Assembly: GCF_900109735.1 (NCBI RefSeq)
Contig: NZ_FOAS01000001.1
Span: 62,001-126,000 of the forward strand
Direction: 5' to 3'
DNA from: Atopomonas hussainii
Lineage (GTDB): Bacteria > Pseudomonadota > Gammaproteobacteria > Pseudomonadales > Pseudomonadaceae
DNA length: 64,000 nt
Numbering within the stretch: position 1 is the first letter of the stretch; the number at the start of each line of letters is the position of its first letter. A program made the translations under genes and the position numbers. Positions 52,653 through 63,641 of this stretch are shown here, piece after piece. The notes beneath the pieces are model-generated. The model had not been told where the DNA came from and made no database searches. It saw only the letters and a list, made by a program, of their open reading frames with translations.

Positions 52653-53678
52653 TTAGGGGTTTACGACTCGGTCGTTAATCGACAATTGGCGATTTGCTTT
52701 TAACACTAACGCGTAACTCAGCCGGTCATAAGCGCGAAACACCATTAAAAACCCTGCCTGCTGATCTGGCACATGAAGAAACTCGCCAGTAACCACATCG
52801 CGAACTCGTTCGCCCGCCTTCATGATTGCCAGAACGTTACCTTCACTCAACCCATCTTGGCTGCCTTTGTTTAAAGTCACCACATCCATAGCACCAATCT
52901 GCGTTACACCGCGCGGCACATCTAAGATGACACCATCAATGGGCAAGCTTGGTTCGCTAGGCTGGAAAATCGATGTCACACCACGCTCCTCGTTAGGCAT
53001 CAAGCGATCGCCCAAACGCGTTTCTTGAGTGGTACGCATCAAAACCAAGGTAGCGATGTCGCCATCAGTATCGAGTTTTTCTGCCGTAGCAATGTCGTCA
53101 GCATTAATACCCAAAAACTCACCCGTTACCGGATCAGTGTAGGTCTTACCTGGGCGAAAAATGCCATAGCGTTTATCTGCCTCAGCAAATTGGCCGCGCG
53201 CGAAGATACGATCGCCGGCAGCATTAACCACTGACTCTTGATTACCCGCCAAAATATACGGCGCATTCTCAAATTCCGCCTGGCTGTTAACAATGCGGTT
53301 CGAGATCAAAAACGCATTGATCTTATCCAGCGGAATAGTCGGGATGGCTTCAGCTATCGGGGTCACGCGCACGCCCGGGGTCAGCTTGATGGTGCCGCGG
53401 TCGCTGCCACGGTTGAGCATCAGCTGCGGCTTGCCGTCGACATACACCAGCGACAAAGTGTCACCGGGGTAAATCAGATGGGGGTTTTTCACTTGCGGGT
53501 TGGCGTGCCAGATTTCTGGCCACTTCCATGGCAAGGTCAAGAACTTGCCGGCGATGTCCCACAGGGTATCGCCTTTAACCACAGTGTAATTTTGCGGGTG
53601 GCCGTCTTTAAGCAGTGCTTCGGCGTGAGCGAGGGTGCCGGCAGCAGCCAGCAGCAAGGCGACGAGTGTTTTCCTCAT
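52653..53678 (-). CDS. LysM peptidoglycan-binding domain protein
   Basis: The 341-residue exported protein has a signal peptide (KTLVALLLAAAGTLAHAEA) and one LysM domain near residues 30-80 (YTVVKGDTLWDIAGKFLTLPWKWPEIWHANPQVKNPHLIYPGDTLSL). The rest is beta-rich (residues 100-340) with no known catalytic site. A homologue lies at the same place between dprA and def in pseudomonads. It is divergent from def with 152 bp between starts. Role in the envelope is unknown. Confidence 0.88.
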   Translation of the reverse strand: MRKTLVALLLAAAGTLAHAEALLKDGHPQNYTVVKGDTLWDIAGKFLTLPWKWPEIWHANPQVKNPHLIYPGDTLSLVYVDGKPQLMLNRGSDRGTIKLTPGVRVTPIAEAIPTIPLDKINAFLISNRIVNSQAEFENAPYILAGNQESVVNAAGDRIFARGQFAEADKRYGIFRPGKTYTDPVTGEFLGINADDIATAEKLDTDGDIATLVLMRTTQETRLGDRLMPNEERGVTSIFQPSEPSLPIDGVILDVPRGVTQIGAMDVVTLNKGSQDGLSEGNVLAIMKAGERVRDVVTGEFLHVPDQQAGFLMVFRAYDRLSYALVLKANRQLSINDRVVNP

Positions 53679-53830
53679 GCGCGGAATCCCTTTATTATGT
53701 GTATTGACGTGACACGCCCCCGCAACGCTTGCAAACCCTTGTGGGCTGCTTGGGGCAAAACGTTTTCCAAGCTGTTCATCATCTTAGCAGCGCTTTTTAG
53801 CTTTATTCCATAAGTGGATCACAAACGCAT

Positions 53831-54343
53831 ATGGCGATTATGAGCATTCTCGAATTTCCCGATCCGCGGCTACGCACCGTGGCCAAAGACGTGAGCGAAG
53901 TCACAGACGAGACTCGCCGCCTGATCGACGACATGTTCGAGACCATGTACGACGCACCGGGCATCGGCTTGGCCGCCACCCAAGTGAACGTTCACCAGCG
54001 CATTGTGGTGATCGATATCTCGGAAGAAAAAGACCAGCCGCTGGTGTTTATTAACCCCAGTTTCGAGCCGCTGACTGACGAGATGGACCAATATCAGGAA
54101 GGCTGCCTGTCAGTGCCAGGTTTCTATGAAAACGTCGATCGCCCGCAGAGGGTCAAAGTGCGCGCCTTAGGCCGCGACGGCCAGCCGTTTGAGATGATTT
54201 GCGAGGGCTTGCTCGCCGTGTGCATTCAGCACGAGTGCGACCACTTAAACGGCAAGCTGTTTGTCGATTACCTGTCGGCACTCAAGCGCGACCGGATCAA
54301 AAAGAAGCTGGAAAAACTGCACAAACAACAGGCCCGCGCCTGA
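53831..54343 (+). CDS. def: Peptide deformylase
   Basis: The 170-residue metalloenzyme removes the formyl group from nascent proteins. All three motifs are present: GIGLAATQV (near 45), EGCLSVPG (near 90, with the metal Cys) and [12 protein letters not shown] (near 132, catalytic Glu and metal His pair; the third residue after HE is Cys rather than the more common Met/Leu pattern). It heads the def-fmt-rsmB-trkA group. Confidence 0.97.
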   Translation: MAIMSILEFPDPRLRTVAKDVSEVTDETRRLIDDMFETMYDAPGIGLAATQVNVHQRIVVIDISEEKDQPLVFINPSFEPLTDEMDQYQEGCLSVPGFYENVDRPQRVKVRALGRDGQPFEMICEGLLAVCIQHECDHLNGKLFVDYLSALKRDRIKKKLEKLHKQQARA

Positions 54344-54396
54344 TCTAACTCCCAAGGCCAGCCTCGCGCTGGCCTTCTTCGCTGAACGGAACCGCC

Positions 54397-55344
54397 ATGA
54401 GCCAACCTCTGCGTATCATCTTCGCTGGCACGCCGGAGTTTGCCGCCAGCCACCTCGCTGCCTTGCTGGATAGCCCGCACGAGATCATCGCCGTGTACAG
54501 CCAACCCGACCGCCCTGCCGGTCGCGGCCACAAGCTGATGATGAGCCCAGTCAAACAGCTGGCGCTCAAGCACGAGATTCCGGTTTATCAACCGCAAACC
54601 CTGAAGAACGCCGAAGCGCAGGCCGAGCTGGCCGCGCTCAAGCCCGACCTCATAGTGGTGGTGGCCTACGGGCTGATTCTGCCGCAAGCGGTGCTGGATA
54701 CCCCGCGCTTAGGCTGCATCAACAGCCACGCCTCGCTGCTACCCCGCTGGCGCGGCGCCGCGCCGATTCAGCGCGCCATTGAAGCGGGCGATGCAGAAAG
54801 CGGCGTGACGGTGATGCAGATGGAAGCAGGGCTGGATACCGGCCCCATGCTGCTGAAAGTCACCACCCCAATTAGCCGCGACGACACCGGCGGCAGTCTG
54901 CATGACCGCTTAGCGGAGCTTGGCTCACGCGCTGTGGTAGACGCCGTGGCGCAGTTGGCCGCCGGCACGCTGAGTGGCGAAGTGCAGGATGACGCGCTGG
55001 CCACCTACGCGCACAAGCTCAACAAAGACGAAGCCCGCGTCGATTGGCAGCGCAGCGCGCAAGCCATCGAGCAACAGGTACGCGCCTTTACCCCCTGGCC
55101 GATTTGCCACACCACCCTCGGCGATGCCGCGTTGAAAATCTGGGGCGCCCGCGCAGAAGCGCACAGCCACCAACAAGCCCCCGGCACTATTCTGGCTGCC
55201 GAGCGCGATGGCCTGTTGATTGCCTGTGGCGGCAACGCCCTGCGCCTCACTCACCTGCAATTACCCGGCGGTAAAGCCTTGGCTGTGGCTGACTTGCTGA
55301 ACAGTCGCCGCGAGCAATTCGCCCCCGGTTTGGTGCTGGCATGA
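54397..55344 (+). CDS. fmt: Methionyl-tRNA formyltransferase
   Basis: The 315-residue enzyme formylates initiator Met-tRNA. It shows [17 protein letters not shown] at the N-terminus, [14 protein letters not shown], the formyl-tetrahydrofolate motif [24 protein letters not shown] and an OB-like C-terminal domain (about 210-315). Its end overlaps rsmB by 4 bp. Confidence 0.97.
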   Translation: MSQPLRIIFAGTPEFAASHLAALLDSPHEIIAVYSQPDRPAGRGHKLMMSPVKQLALKHEIPVYQPQTLKNAEAQAELAALKPDLIVVVAYGLILPQAVLDTPRLGCINSHASLLPRWRGAAPIQRAIEAGDAESGVTVMQMEAGLDTGPMLLKVTTPISRDDTGGSLHDRLAELGSRAVVDAVAQLAAGTLSGEVQDDALATYAHKLNKDEARVDWQRSAQAIEQQVRAFTPWPICHTTLGDAALKIWGARAEAHSHQQAPGTILAAERDGLLIACGGNALRLTHLQLPGGKALAVADLLNSRREQFAPGLVLA

Positions 55345-56639
55345 ACCCGCGCCTCGCCGCCTGCCATGCGCTAAGCGGTTTGCTGCAGCAGCATGGCTCG
55401 CTGGCCAGCCTACTGCCGCCACTGCTGGCCAAAGTAGAAGCGCGTGAGCGCGGTCTGGTGCAAGAGCTGGTCTACGGCACCTGCCGCTGGCTGCCGCGCC
55501 TGCAAACCATGGCCGCGCTGCTGCTCGACAAGCCGTTTAAAAAAGACGATAGCGACCTGCAAGCCGTGCTGCTCTGCGGCCTGTATCAGCTTAATTTCAC
55601 CCGCATTGCCGCCCATGCGGCGGTGAGCGAAAGCGTGGCGCTGGCCGCCGCACTGGGTAAGCCGTGGGCTACCGGTGTATTGAATGCGGTGCTGCGCCGC
55701 GCCCAGCGCGAACCAGAGCAGCTCGCCGCGCAAGCCGACGAGCACGAAAGCGCTCGCTACGCCCACCCCGGCTGGCTACTCAAGCGCCTGAAAAAAGACT
55801 GGCCAGAGCACTGGCCAGCCATTTGCGCGGGCAACAATGCACAAGCGCCGATGACCTTGCGGGTTAACGTGCGCCACGCCAACCGCGATGAGTATTTGGC
55901 ACGGCTAACCAATGCCGGTATCGACGCGCGCGCCTGCGAGCACGCCCCGCAAGGCATCACCCTCGCTGCGCCCTGCGATGTGCAGCAATTGCCCGGCTTT
56001 ACCGAAGGGCATGTCAGCGTGCAGGACGAAGCGGCGCAATTAGCCGCAGATTTACTCGAAGCGCAAGATGGCCAGCGCGTACTCGACGCCTGCTGCGCCC
56101 CCGGCGGCAAAACCTGTCATGTGCTCGAACAGCACGACGTCAGCATGCTGGCCATCGACCTAGAAGCCGAGCGCCTCACCCGCGTGGAAGAAAACCTCGC
56201 CCGCTTGCAGCTAACCGCCACGCTAAAAGCCGGAGATGCCCGCGACGTAGCCAGCTGGTGGGACGGCAAGCCCCTGCAACGCATCATGCTCGACGCACCG
56301 TGCTCGGCCACCGGCGTCATCCGCCGCCATCCGGATATCAAATGGCTGCGCAAGGCCGCCGACATTCAAGCGCTCAGCAAGCTGCAGCTTGAGCTGTTAC
56401 AGGCGCTGTGGCCCACCTTAGAGGTCGGCGGCATTTTGCTCTACGCCACCTGCTCGATCATGCCGGCAGAAAACAGCCACGTGATCGGCCAATTTTTAGC
56501 CACCACCCCCGGCGCGCGCGAGCTCGATATGCCCGGCCACTGGGGCGTGAAACAGGCACACGGCCGCCAATTATTCCCCAGCGAACACGGCCACGATGGG
56601 TTTTACTACGCCAAACTGATTAAGATCAGCGCGGCTTAA
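55341..56639 (+). CDS. rsmB: 16S rRNA (cytosine-967-C5)-methyltransferase
   Basis: The 432-residue enzyme methylates C967 of 16S rRNA. Residues about 1-135 form the NusB-like RNA-binding domain; the methyltransferase part has the SAM motif [17 protein letters not shown] near 252, the substrate motif [19 protein letters not shown] near 315 and the catalytic Cys in [13 protein letters not shown] near 375. It overlaps fmt by 4 bp and lies 20 bp before trkA. Confidence 0.96.
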   Translation: MNPRLAACHALSGLLQQHGSLASLLPPLLAKVEARERGLVQELVYGTCRWLPRLQTMAALLLDKPFKKDDSDLQAVLLCGLYQLNFTRIAAHAAVSESVALAAALGKPWATGVLNAVLRRAQREPEQLAAQADEHESARYAHPGWLLKRLKKDWPEHWPAICAGNNAQAPMTLRVNVRHANRDEYLARLTNAGIDARACEHAPQGITLAAPCDVQQLPGFTEGHVSVQDEAAQLAADLLEAQDGQRVLDACCAPGGKTCHVLEQHDVSMLAIDLEAERLTRVEENLARLQLTATLKAGDARDVASWWDGKPLQRIMLDAPCSATGVIRRHPDIKWLRKAADIQALSKLQLELLQALWPTLEVGGILLYATCSIMPAENSHVIGQFLATTPGARELDMPGHWGVKQAHGRQLFPSEHGHDGFYYAKLIKISAA

Positions 56640-56659
56640 ACAGGCATAACGAGGCAGGC

Positions 56660-58033
56660 ATGAAGATCATCATTCTCGGCGCAGGACAAGTGGGCGGCAC
56701 CTTGGCCGAGCACCTCGCCAGCGAAGCCAACGACATCACCGTGGTGGATACCGATGGCGACCGCCTGCGCGATTTGGGCGACCGTCTGGATATTCGCACT
56801 GTGCAAGGCCGCGCCTCGCTGCCGACCATTTTGCGCCAAGCCGGCGCCGACGATGCTGACATGCTGATCGCCGTGACCAACTCCGACGAGATCAACATGA
56901 TCGCCTGTCAGGTCGCCTACAGCATGTTCCGCACCCCGACCAAAATCGCCCGCGTGCGCGAAGCCGCCTACCTGACGCGCAGCGGCTTGTTTGCCAACGA
57001 AGCGATTCCGATCGACGTACTGATCAGCCCCGAGCAAGTGGTCACCAACTACATCAAACGCTTGGTGGAATACCCCAGCGCCCTGCAGGTGCTCGATTTC
57101 GCCGAAGGCAAAGCGCAGATGGTCGGCGTGAAGGCCTACTACGGCGGCCCGCTGGTGGGTCATGCGATCAGCCATCTGCGCCAGCACATGCCCAATGTGG
57201 ACACCCGCGTGGCAGCCATTTACCGCCGCGACCGGCCGATTATTCCGCAGGGCGACACAGTGATTGAAGCCGACGACGAAGTGTTCTTCATCGCCGCGCG
57301 CAACAACATTCGTGCGGTGATCAGCGAAATGCGCCGCCTCGATGAAAGCCACAAACGCATCGTCATCGCCGGTGGCGGCAATATCGGTGAGCGCCTGGCC
57401 GAAGCCATCGAAAGCCGCTATCAGGTGAAGATCATCGAGAAAAACCCGGCACGCTGCCGCTACCTGTCGGAAACCTTGGAAAGCACCATAGTGCTGCAAG
57501 GCAGTGCCTCCGACCGCGACTTGCTGCAAGAAGAAAACATCGCCGACACCGATTTGTTCCTCGCCCTGACCAACGACGACGAAGCCAACATCATGTCGTG
57601 CATGCTCGCCAAACGCATGGGCGCTAAAAAGGTGATGAGCCTGATCAACAACCCTGCCTACGTGGATTTGATTCAGGGCGGCGCCATCGACATCGCCATC
57701 AACCCACAGCAGGCCACCATCGGCACTCTGCTCACCCACGTGCGCCGTGGCGACATCGTCAGCGTGCACAGCCTGCGCCGTGGCGCAGCCGAGGCCATCG
57801 AGGCGATTGCCCATGGCGATAAGAAATCCAGCAAGGTAGTGGGCCGCGCGATTCGCGATATTCCGTTGCCACCGGGCACTACCATCGGCGCTATTATTCG
57901 CAACGATGAGGTGCTAATCGCGCACGATAGCACCGTGATCGAGTCCGATGACCACATCATTCTCTTCTTGATCGACAAAAAGTACATCCGCGATGTGGAG
58001 CGCTTGTTCCAAGTTGGCCTGACTTTCTTTTAA
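56660..58033 (+). CDS. trkA: Trk potassium uptake system regulatory protein TrkA
   Basis: The 457-residue cytoplasmic protein controls the TrkH/TrkG potassium channel. It has two RCK repeats: the first starts [31 protein letters not shown], the second [30 protein letters not shown] near 232, each with a nucleotide-binding GxGxxG, and each followed by a TrkA-C domain. The channel subunit is not encoded nearby. A dispersed repeat follows the stop by 9 bp. Confidence 0.96.
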   Translation: MKIIILGAGQVGGTLAEHLASEANDITVVDTDGDRLRDLGDRLDIRTVQGRASLPTILRQAGADDADMLIAVTNSDEINMIACQVAYSMFRTPTKIARVREAAYLTRSGLFANEAIPIDVLISPEQVVTNYIKRLVEYPSALQVLDFAEGKAQMVGVKAYYGGPLVGHAISHLRQHMPNVDTRVAAIYRRDRPIIPQGDTVIEADDEVFFIAARNNIRAVISEMRRLDESHKRIVIAGGGNIGERLAEAIESRYQVKIIEKNPARCRYLSETLESTIVLQGSASDRDLLQEENIADTDLFLALTNDDEANIMSCMLAKRMGAKKVMSLINNPAYVDLIQGGAIDIAINPQQATIGTLLTHVRRGDIVSVHSLRRGAAEAIEAIAHGDKKSSKVVGRAIRDIPLPPGTTIGAIIRNDEVLIAHDSTVIESDDHIILFLIDKKYIRDVERLFQVGLTFF

Positions 58034-58042
58034 GTGCAGATG

Positions 58043-58164
58043 GATTAAATGGCTGCACACCCCCATCACGGCGTTGCGCGGTGCTCACAACCTCGTCTAC
58101 CAGCCGGTATGCCTCGGTTGCTGCGCTCCGTGCGCCTTGTGCTAGAGGCGTTCGCCGATTTAAT
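58043..58164. repeat. Dispersed repeat copy 2, about 122 bp
   Basis: The interior matches the repeat at 48763-48893 over most of its length (CGGTGCTCACAACCTC, CCGGTATGCCTCGGTTGCTG, CGTTCGCCGATT). The ends are decayed: only ATTAAAT (58044-58050) and ATTTAAT (58158-58164) remain as inverted repeats. It fills the gap between trkA and the TPR gene. Confidence 0.7.
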
Positions 58165-58180
58165 GAAGGCTTATTAACCT

Positions 58181-58489
58181 ATGGACAAAGCCAGTCTAGA
58201 AAAGATGCTCGCCCGCGGCATGGACAGCAGCCTGCTGCGCTTTGGCTTAGGCAAAGCCTGCCTCGACGCTGGCGAGCTAAGCGAAGCCACCGAGCACCTA
58301 CGCGCCTGCTTGGCCTTTGATGGTGAGTATTCCGCCGCGTGGAAGCTGCTCGGCAAAGCCCTCGCTGCCCAGCAAGACAGCGACGGCGCACGCAGCGCTT
58401 GGCAAGCCGGCCTAGCCGCCGCACAGCGCAAAGGCGATAAGCAAGCGGAAAAAGAAATGCAGGTGTTCCTGCGCAAGCTGGATAAATAA
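58181..58489 (+). CDS. Small TPR repeat protein
   Basis: The 102-residue protein consists of about two tetratricopeptide repeats (RFGLGKACLDAGELSEATEHLRACLAFDGEYSAAWKLLGKALAAQQDSDGARSAWQAGLAAAQRKGD), a scaffold for protein contacts, with charged ends. The partner is unknown. It sits after trkA and 4 bp before the thiopurine methyltransferase gene, so the two may be co-transcribed. A similar small gene occurs near trkA in P. aeruginosa. Confidence 0.8.
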   Translation: MDKASLEKMLARGMDSSLLRFGLGKACLDAGELSEATEHLRACLAFDGEYSAAWKLLGKALAAQQDSDGARSAWQAGLAAAQRKGDKQAEKEMQVFLRKLDK

Positions 58490-58493
58490 CCCC

Positions 58494-59132
58494 ATGCACG
58501 CAGACTTTTGGCACCGCCGTTGGGCCAACAACGAAATCGGCTTTCACTTGGCCGACGTTAACCCGCTGCTCTTGGAGTACTGGCCGCAGCTTAAGCTGGC
58601 TGCCGGCAGCCGCGTGTTGGTACCACTGTGCGGCAAAACCTTGGATATCCACTGGCTGCTCGCCGCAGGCTTTCAGGTGATCGGTGCAGAACTCAACGAA
58701 AGCGCCGTACAGCAGTTATTTGCCGAGCTTAATCTTGTCGCCAACGTCGACGAAATAGGCGCATTGCGCCGCTATCACGTGGGCAAATTGCAGGTTTTTG
58801 TGGGCGATATTTTCGCCTTAGACGCTGCCACGCTGGGCCCTGTCGATGCTATTTACGACCGTGCCGCTCTGGTCGCCTTGCCAGCCGAGATGCGTAGCGA
58901 CTATGCCGCACACCTTGCTGCCATCAGCCAATGCGCCCCGCAACTGCTGATCAGCTTCGACTACGCACAGGAGCAACTCGCCGGCCCGCCGTTTAGCGTG
59001 CCCGCCAGCGCTGTGCATGCTCTGTATGACGGGCATTACCACAGCCAACGACTGGCCAGCGTGGCGGTCGAGGGCGGCCTTAAAGGGCAATGCGCCGCCG
59101 ATGAACAAGTCTGGCTGCTGAGCAAGCGCTAA
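58494..59132 (+). CDS. tpm: Thiopurine S-methyltransferase
   Basis: The 212-residue SAM-dependent enzyme methylates thiopurines and, in bacteria, selenium and tellurium oxyanions. It opens with FWHRRWANNEIGFHLADVNPLLLEYW, then VLVPLCGKTLDIHWLLAAGFQVIGAELNESAVQQLF for the SAM site, and AIYDRAALVALPAEMRSDYAAHL near 120, all typical of TPMT. The gene follows the TPR gene closely. Confidence 0.93.
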   Translation: MHADFWHRRWANNEIGFHLADVNPLLLEYWPQLKLAAGSRVLVPLCGKTLDIHWLLAAGFQVIGAELNESAVQQLFAELNLVANVDEIGALRRYHVGKLQVFVGDIFALDAATLGPVDAIYDRAALVALPAEMRSDYAAHLAAISQCAPQLLISFDYAQEQLAGPPFSVPASAVHALYDGHYHSQRLASVAVEGGLKGQCAADEQVWLLSKR

Positions 59133-59260
59133 GTACCTACACGATGAACAGTCAACGTTGGGCTAGCCGTTCACTGGTCGGCAAAACAACCCGTACTTAT
59201 TTGAAATAGGGTAAAAACGGCGGTGCATCACCCCACTGCAACCCACGAAAGGACTCCCCC

Positions 59261-59644
59261 ATGCGCCTATCTTTACTTGCCCTACCCTTTGCCCTGCTTG
59301 CACACACTGCCAACGCAACCGATAACGCCTGCATGATCGAAGGCAGCTTCAGCATGATGGGGCAAACCATTGCCATAAAAGATTGCCTGCAAGGCGCGCC
59401 GAACCAGCCCCCAGAAGCCCTACGCGGCACTTGTTCGGGCTTAGCGCAAGCGCCACTGGCGATGGGTGGGCAGGCCGGAACAGTCACCTACATGGCGCAA
59501 TGCCCACAGCCCGCTCAAGGCGTGTGCAAGAATCTCGCAGGTAGCGGGCAAGACGCTTACTACTACCAACGCAGCGCCGACGACCTGAATAGCCTACCGG
59601 CCAGTTGTTCTGCCAGCGGCGGCCAGTGGCAACCCGCCGGTTAA
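59261..59644 (+). CDS. Small secreted cysteine-containing protein, unknown function
   Basis: A 127-residue protein with a signal peptide (MRLSLLALPFALLAHTANAT) and six cysteines in the mature part (ACMIEG, IKDCLQG, GTCSGL, AQCPQP, GVCKNL, PASCSASGG), consistent with three periplasmic disulfides. No family is recognised. The ATG has an AAAGGA upstream. It stands alone between tpm and the second amine oxidase gene. Confidence 0.7.
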   Translation: MRLSLLALPFALLAHTANATDNACMIEGSFSMMGQTIAIKDCLQGAPNQPPEALRGTCSGLAQAPLAMGGQAGTVTYMAQCPQPAQGVCKNLAGSGQDAYYYQRSADDLNSLPASCSASGGQWQPAG

Positions 59645-59784
59645 CACCGACCAGCTCACCGGTTAGCAGCGACTAAACCTTAAGTCGCAAAATCCCTATT
59701 TAACTAACCAATAGCCCGTGCCACGCTCGGGTTATTGGATAGCTTTAGGCGCCGCACCGTGGTGTCTACTTAGGAGTTTTTTGC

Positions 59785-61089
59785 ATGCCTGCCTTCGCCA
59801 CCCCGCACGCCGTGCGCAGTCCGTCGTATTACAGCGCCAGCCTTGTGGCCGAGAGCAACTACCCCGCCGTGCGTGGCGAGGTGAGCGTGGATATCGCCAT
59901 CGTCGGCGCGGGCTTTACCGGCATAGCCACGGCGGTCGAGCTCGCCGAGCGCGGCTATCGCGTCGCGGTGGTGGAAGCCAACAAAGTCGGCTGGGGCGCC
60001 AGTGGGCGCAATGGCGGGCAAGTCACTGGCTCGCTGTCCGGCGATGGGGCGATGCGCAAACAAATGCGCGAAACCCTCGGCAGCGCGGTGGAAGACTTTA
60101 TTTGGGACTTACGCTGGCGCGGCCACCGCATCATCAAACAGCGCGTCGAAAAATACGCTATCGCTTGCGACCTAAAGCACGGCCATTTGCATGCCGCGAT
60201 GAAGCCCAGCCACATGGACGAGCTCAAAGCCAGCGTGGACGAGGCCCACGCCCACGGCATGGCCGACGAGGTGACCCTGCTGGATGCCGCCGACGTGCGC
60301 GCCAAGCTGGGTAGCGCGCTGTACTGCGGCGCCATCCACAACACCCGCAACATGCATTTGCACCCACTCAACCTGTGCTTGGGCGAGGCCCGTGCGGCGG
60401 CCAGTCACGGCGCGCTGATCTTTGAAGACTCGCCCGTGTTGGAGATAGTCCACGGCGCCAAACCGGCGCTAATCACCGACCACGGCAGCGTGCATGCCAA
60501 GCAAATCCTCTTGGCGGGCGATGTGTATCACAAGCTGGAGAAACGCAAGCTGGGCGGCATGATCTTCCCGGCGATGGGCGGCATCGTCACCACCGCGCCA
60601 CTGGGCGAGCTGGCCAAGACCCTCAACCCGGAAGACTTGGCCGTCTACGACTGCCGCTTTGTGCTCGATTACTACCGCATGACCGCCGATGGCCGCCTGC
60701 TGTTTGGTGGCGGAGCTAACTATTCGGGCCGCGACTCGCGGGATATCGCCGCCGAGCTACGCCCGTGCATTGAGCGCACCTTCCCGCAGCTCAAGGGCGT
60801 GGCAATTGATTACCAGTGGAGCTGCGCGATGGGCATTGTGATGAACCGCATCCCGCAGCTGGGCAAGCTGTCGGATAACGTCTGGTACTGCCAGGGCTAT
60901 TCCGGCCACGGCGTAGCCACCAGCCACATTATGGGCGAGATCATGGCCGAGGCCATGAGCGGCCAATTAGAGCGCTTCGACACCTTCGCCGCCTGTAAGC
61001 ACATTAAAGTGCCGCTGGGCGAGGTGTTCGGCAACCCGATGCTGGCCGCCGGCATGTGGTACTACCAGCTGCTGGAAAAACTGCGCTAA
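59785..61089 (+). CDS. FAD-dependent amine oxidoreductase, second PauB/PuuB-type paralogue
   Basis: The 434-residue protein resembles the oxidase at 1286-2590 in length and motifs: IAIVGAGFTGIATAVELAERGYRVAVVEANKVGWGASGRNGGQ (residues 34-76), GGGANYSGRDSRDI near 310 and YSGHGVATSHIMGEIMAEAM near 370. It probably oxidises a glutamylated or acyl amine, but the substrate must differ from or overlap with the first copy. GGAG precedes the ATG by 7 bp. Downstream are a convergent LysR gene and aspartate ammonia-lyase, a different setting from copy one. Confidence 0.85.
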   Translation: MPAFATPHAVRSPSYYSASLVAESNYPAVRGEVSVDIAIVGAGFTGIATAVELAERGYRVAVVEANKVGWGASGRNGGQVTGSLSGDGAMRKQMRETLGSAVEDFIWDLRWRGHRIIKQRVEKYAIACDLKHGHLHAAMKPSHMDELKASVDEAHAHGMADEVTLLDAADVRAKLGSALYCGAIHNTRNMHLHPLNLCLGEARAAASHGALIFEDSPVLEIVHGAKPALITDHGSVHAKQILLAGDVYHKLEKRKLGGMIFPAMGGIVTTAPLGELAKTLNPEDLAVYDCRFVLDYYRMTADGRLLFGGGANYSGRDSRDIAAELRPCIERTFPQLKGVAIDYQWSCAMGIVMNRIPQLGKLSDNVWYCQGYSGHGVATSHIMGEIMAEAMSGQLERFDTFAACKHIKVPLGEVFGNPMLAAGMWYYQLLEKLR

Positions 61090-61097
61090 TTGCAGTG

Positions 61098-62003
61098 CTA
61101 GGCGCCGTTGTGCAGCTTCTGCAAACGCCGCCAGAAGCGCTCAACGGCCGGCTTGTGCACCAGCGCGCATTGATAGAGGCGAATTTCCAGCGGAACACGC
61201 CAATGCTGCTCGCCGCATTCCAGCAAGTCGCCGCTGGCCAGTTCGCGGCGCACGGTAAGGCGCGGCAGCCATGCAACGCCTAAGCCTTCCAACGCCATGC
61301 CTTTGAGGCCTTCGGCCATCGCAGTTTCGTATTGGGTGATGTAACGCAGATTGCGCTCTCGTAGCAGCAGGCCCAACGAGCGGCCGAGAAATGCGCCACT
61401 GCTGTAGGCCAACAACGGCACCGGCTCACTGCTGTGCAGGCTGAACAGCGGCTGGCCGTGTTCATCGGCGGCGCACACCGGGATCAGCTCGCTGTTGCCG
61501 AGGCTCAGTGAAGGAAACAGCTGCGGGTCGAGCTGCAAGGTGGCTTCCGGGTCGTGGTAGGCGAGCATCAAGTCGCAGCGCCCTTCCCTTAACGCCAACA
61601 TGGCTTCGCCGACGTTGGTGGCCACCATACGGCTACGCAGCGGCTCGCCTTGCGCGCGCAAGCTGGCCAGCCAGCCGGGGAAGTAGCTCAGCGCCAGCGA
61701 GTGAGCCACGGCAAATTGCAGCATCTCACCTTGGCTATCGGCCAGATTATGCAACTGGCGCATAGCTTCGCCGAGTTGCTCGACCACGCTGCGAGCGGTG
61801 ACCAAGAACAAGCGTCCGGCCTCGGTGAGTTCCACCGGGGTGTGGCTGCGGTCGACTAAGGTCAGACCAAGCGCCTCTTCCAAGCTGCGAATCCGCCGAC
61901 TAAACGCCGGCTGAGTGACGAAGCGCTTAGCTGCTGCCTGCGAGAAGCTGCGCGTTACCGCTAAGGCAACGAAGTCTTCCAACCATTTTTGTTCGAGGTT
62001 CAT
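61098..62003 (-). CDS. LysR family transcriptional regulator
   Basis: The 301-residue regulator has the LysR DNA-binding domain (residues about 6-65: WLEDFVALAVTRSFSQAAAKRFVTQPAFSRRIRSLEEALGLTLVDRS) and a ligand-binding domain. It is divergent from aspA with a palindromic T-N11-A box between them, so it probably controls aspA and perhaps the following asparaginase gene in response to an amino acid. Its stop lies 8 bp from that of the convergent oxidase. Confidence 0.9.
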   Translation of the reverse strand: MNLEQKWLEDFVALAVTRSFSQAAAKRFVTQPAFSRRIRSLEEALGLTLVDRSHTPVELTEAGRLFLVTARSVVEQLGEAMRQLHNLADSQGEMLQFAVAHSLALSYFPGWLASLRAQGEPLRSRMVATNVGEAMLALREGRCDLMLAYHDPEATLQLDPQLFPSLSLGNSELIPVCAADEHGQPLFSLHSSEPVPLLAYSSGAFLGRSLGLLLRERNLRYITQYETAMAEGLKGMALEGLGVAWLPRLTVRRELASGDLLECGEQHWRVPLEIRLYQCALVHKPAVERFWRRLQKLHNGA

Positions 62004-62092
62004 GGCTTGCTCATGGCCTTATCGGGGCAATCGAGTGGTGTGTGTCGCGCCCCTGTTGGGCGCTGACGCTTATCTGTAAGTCACAGCCACAT

Positions 62093-62109
62093 TATGCCGA
62101 TACGGCATA
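62093..62109. promoter_or_regulatory. Palindromic LysR-type operator upstream of aspA
   Basis: TATGCCG-ATA-CGGCATA is a perfect 7-bp inverted repeat containing T-N11-A (62095-62107). It lies 89 bp from the LysR start and 85 bp from the aspA start. Confidence 0.62.
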
Positions 62110-62194
62110 GTGTAGCCGCCAACAGCATTAGCCAGCCAACGCCTCGCGCCCTAGCCTCTGCGCCATCTCCCTGCCGTATAAGGCCAAGGCCACC

Positions 62195-63610
<1,416 letters not shown>

Positions 63611-63641
63611 CATAACCTCTTTGCCACCCTTGGAGCGCGTC

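Noticed and set aside
56636-57814. Minus-strand open frame of 392 codons
   Set aside because: Antisense to trkA, His/Gln/Val-rich low-complexity translation with no recognisable domain.
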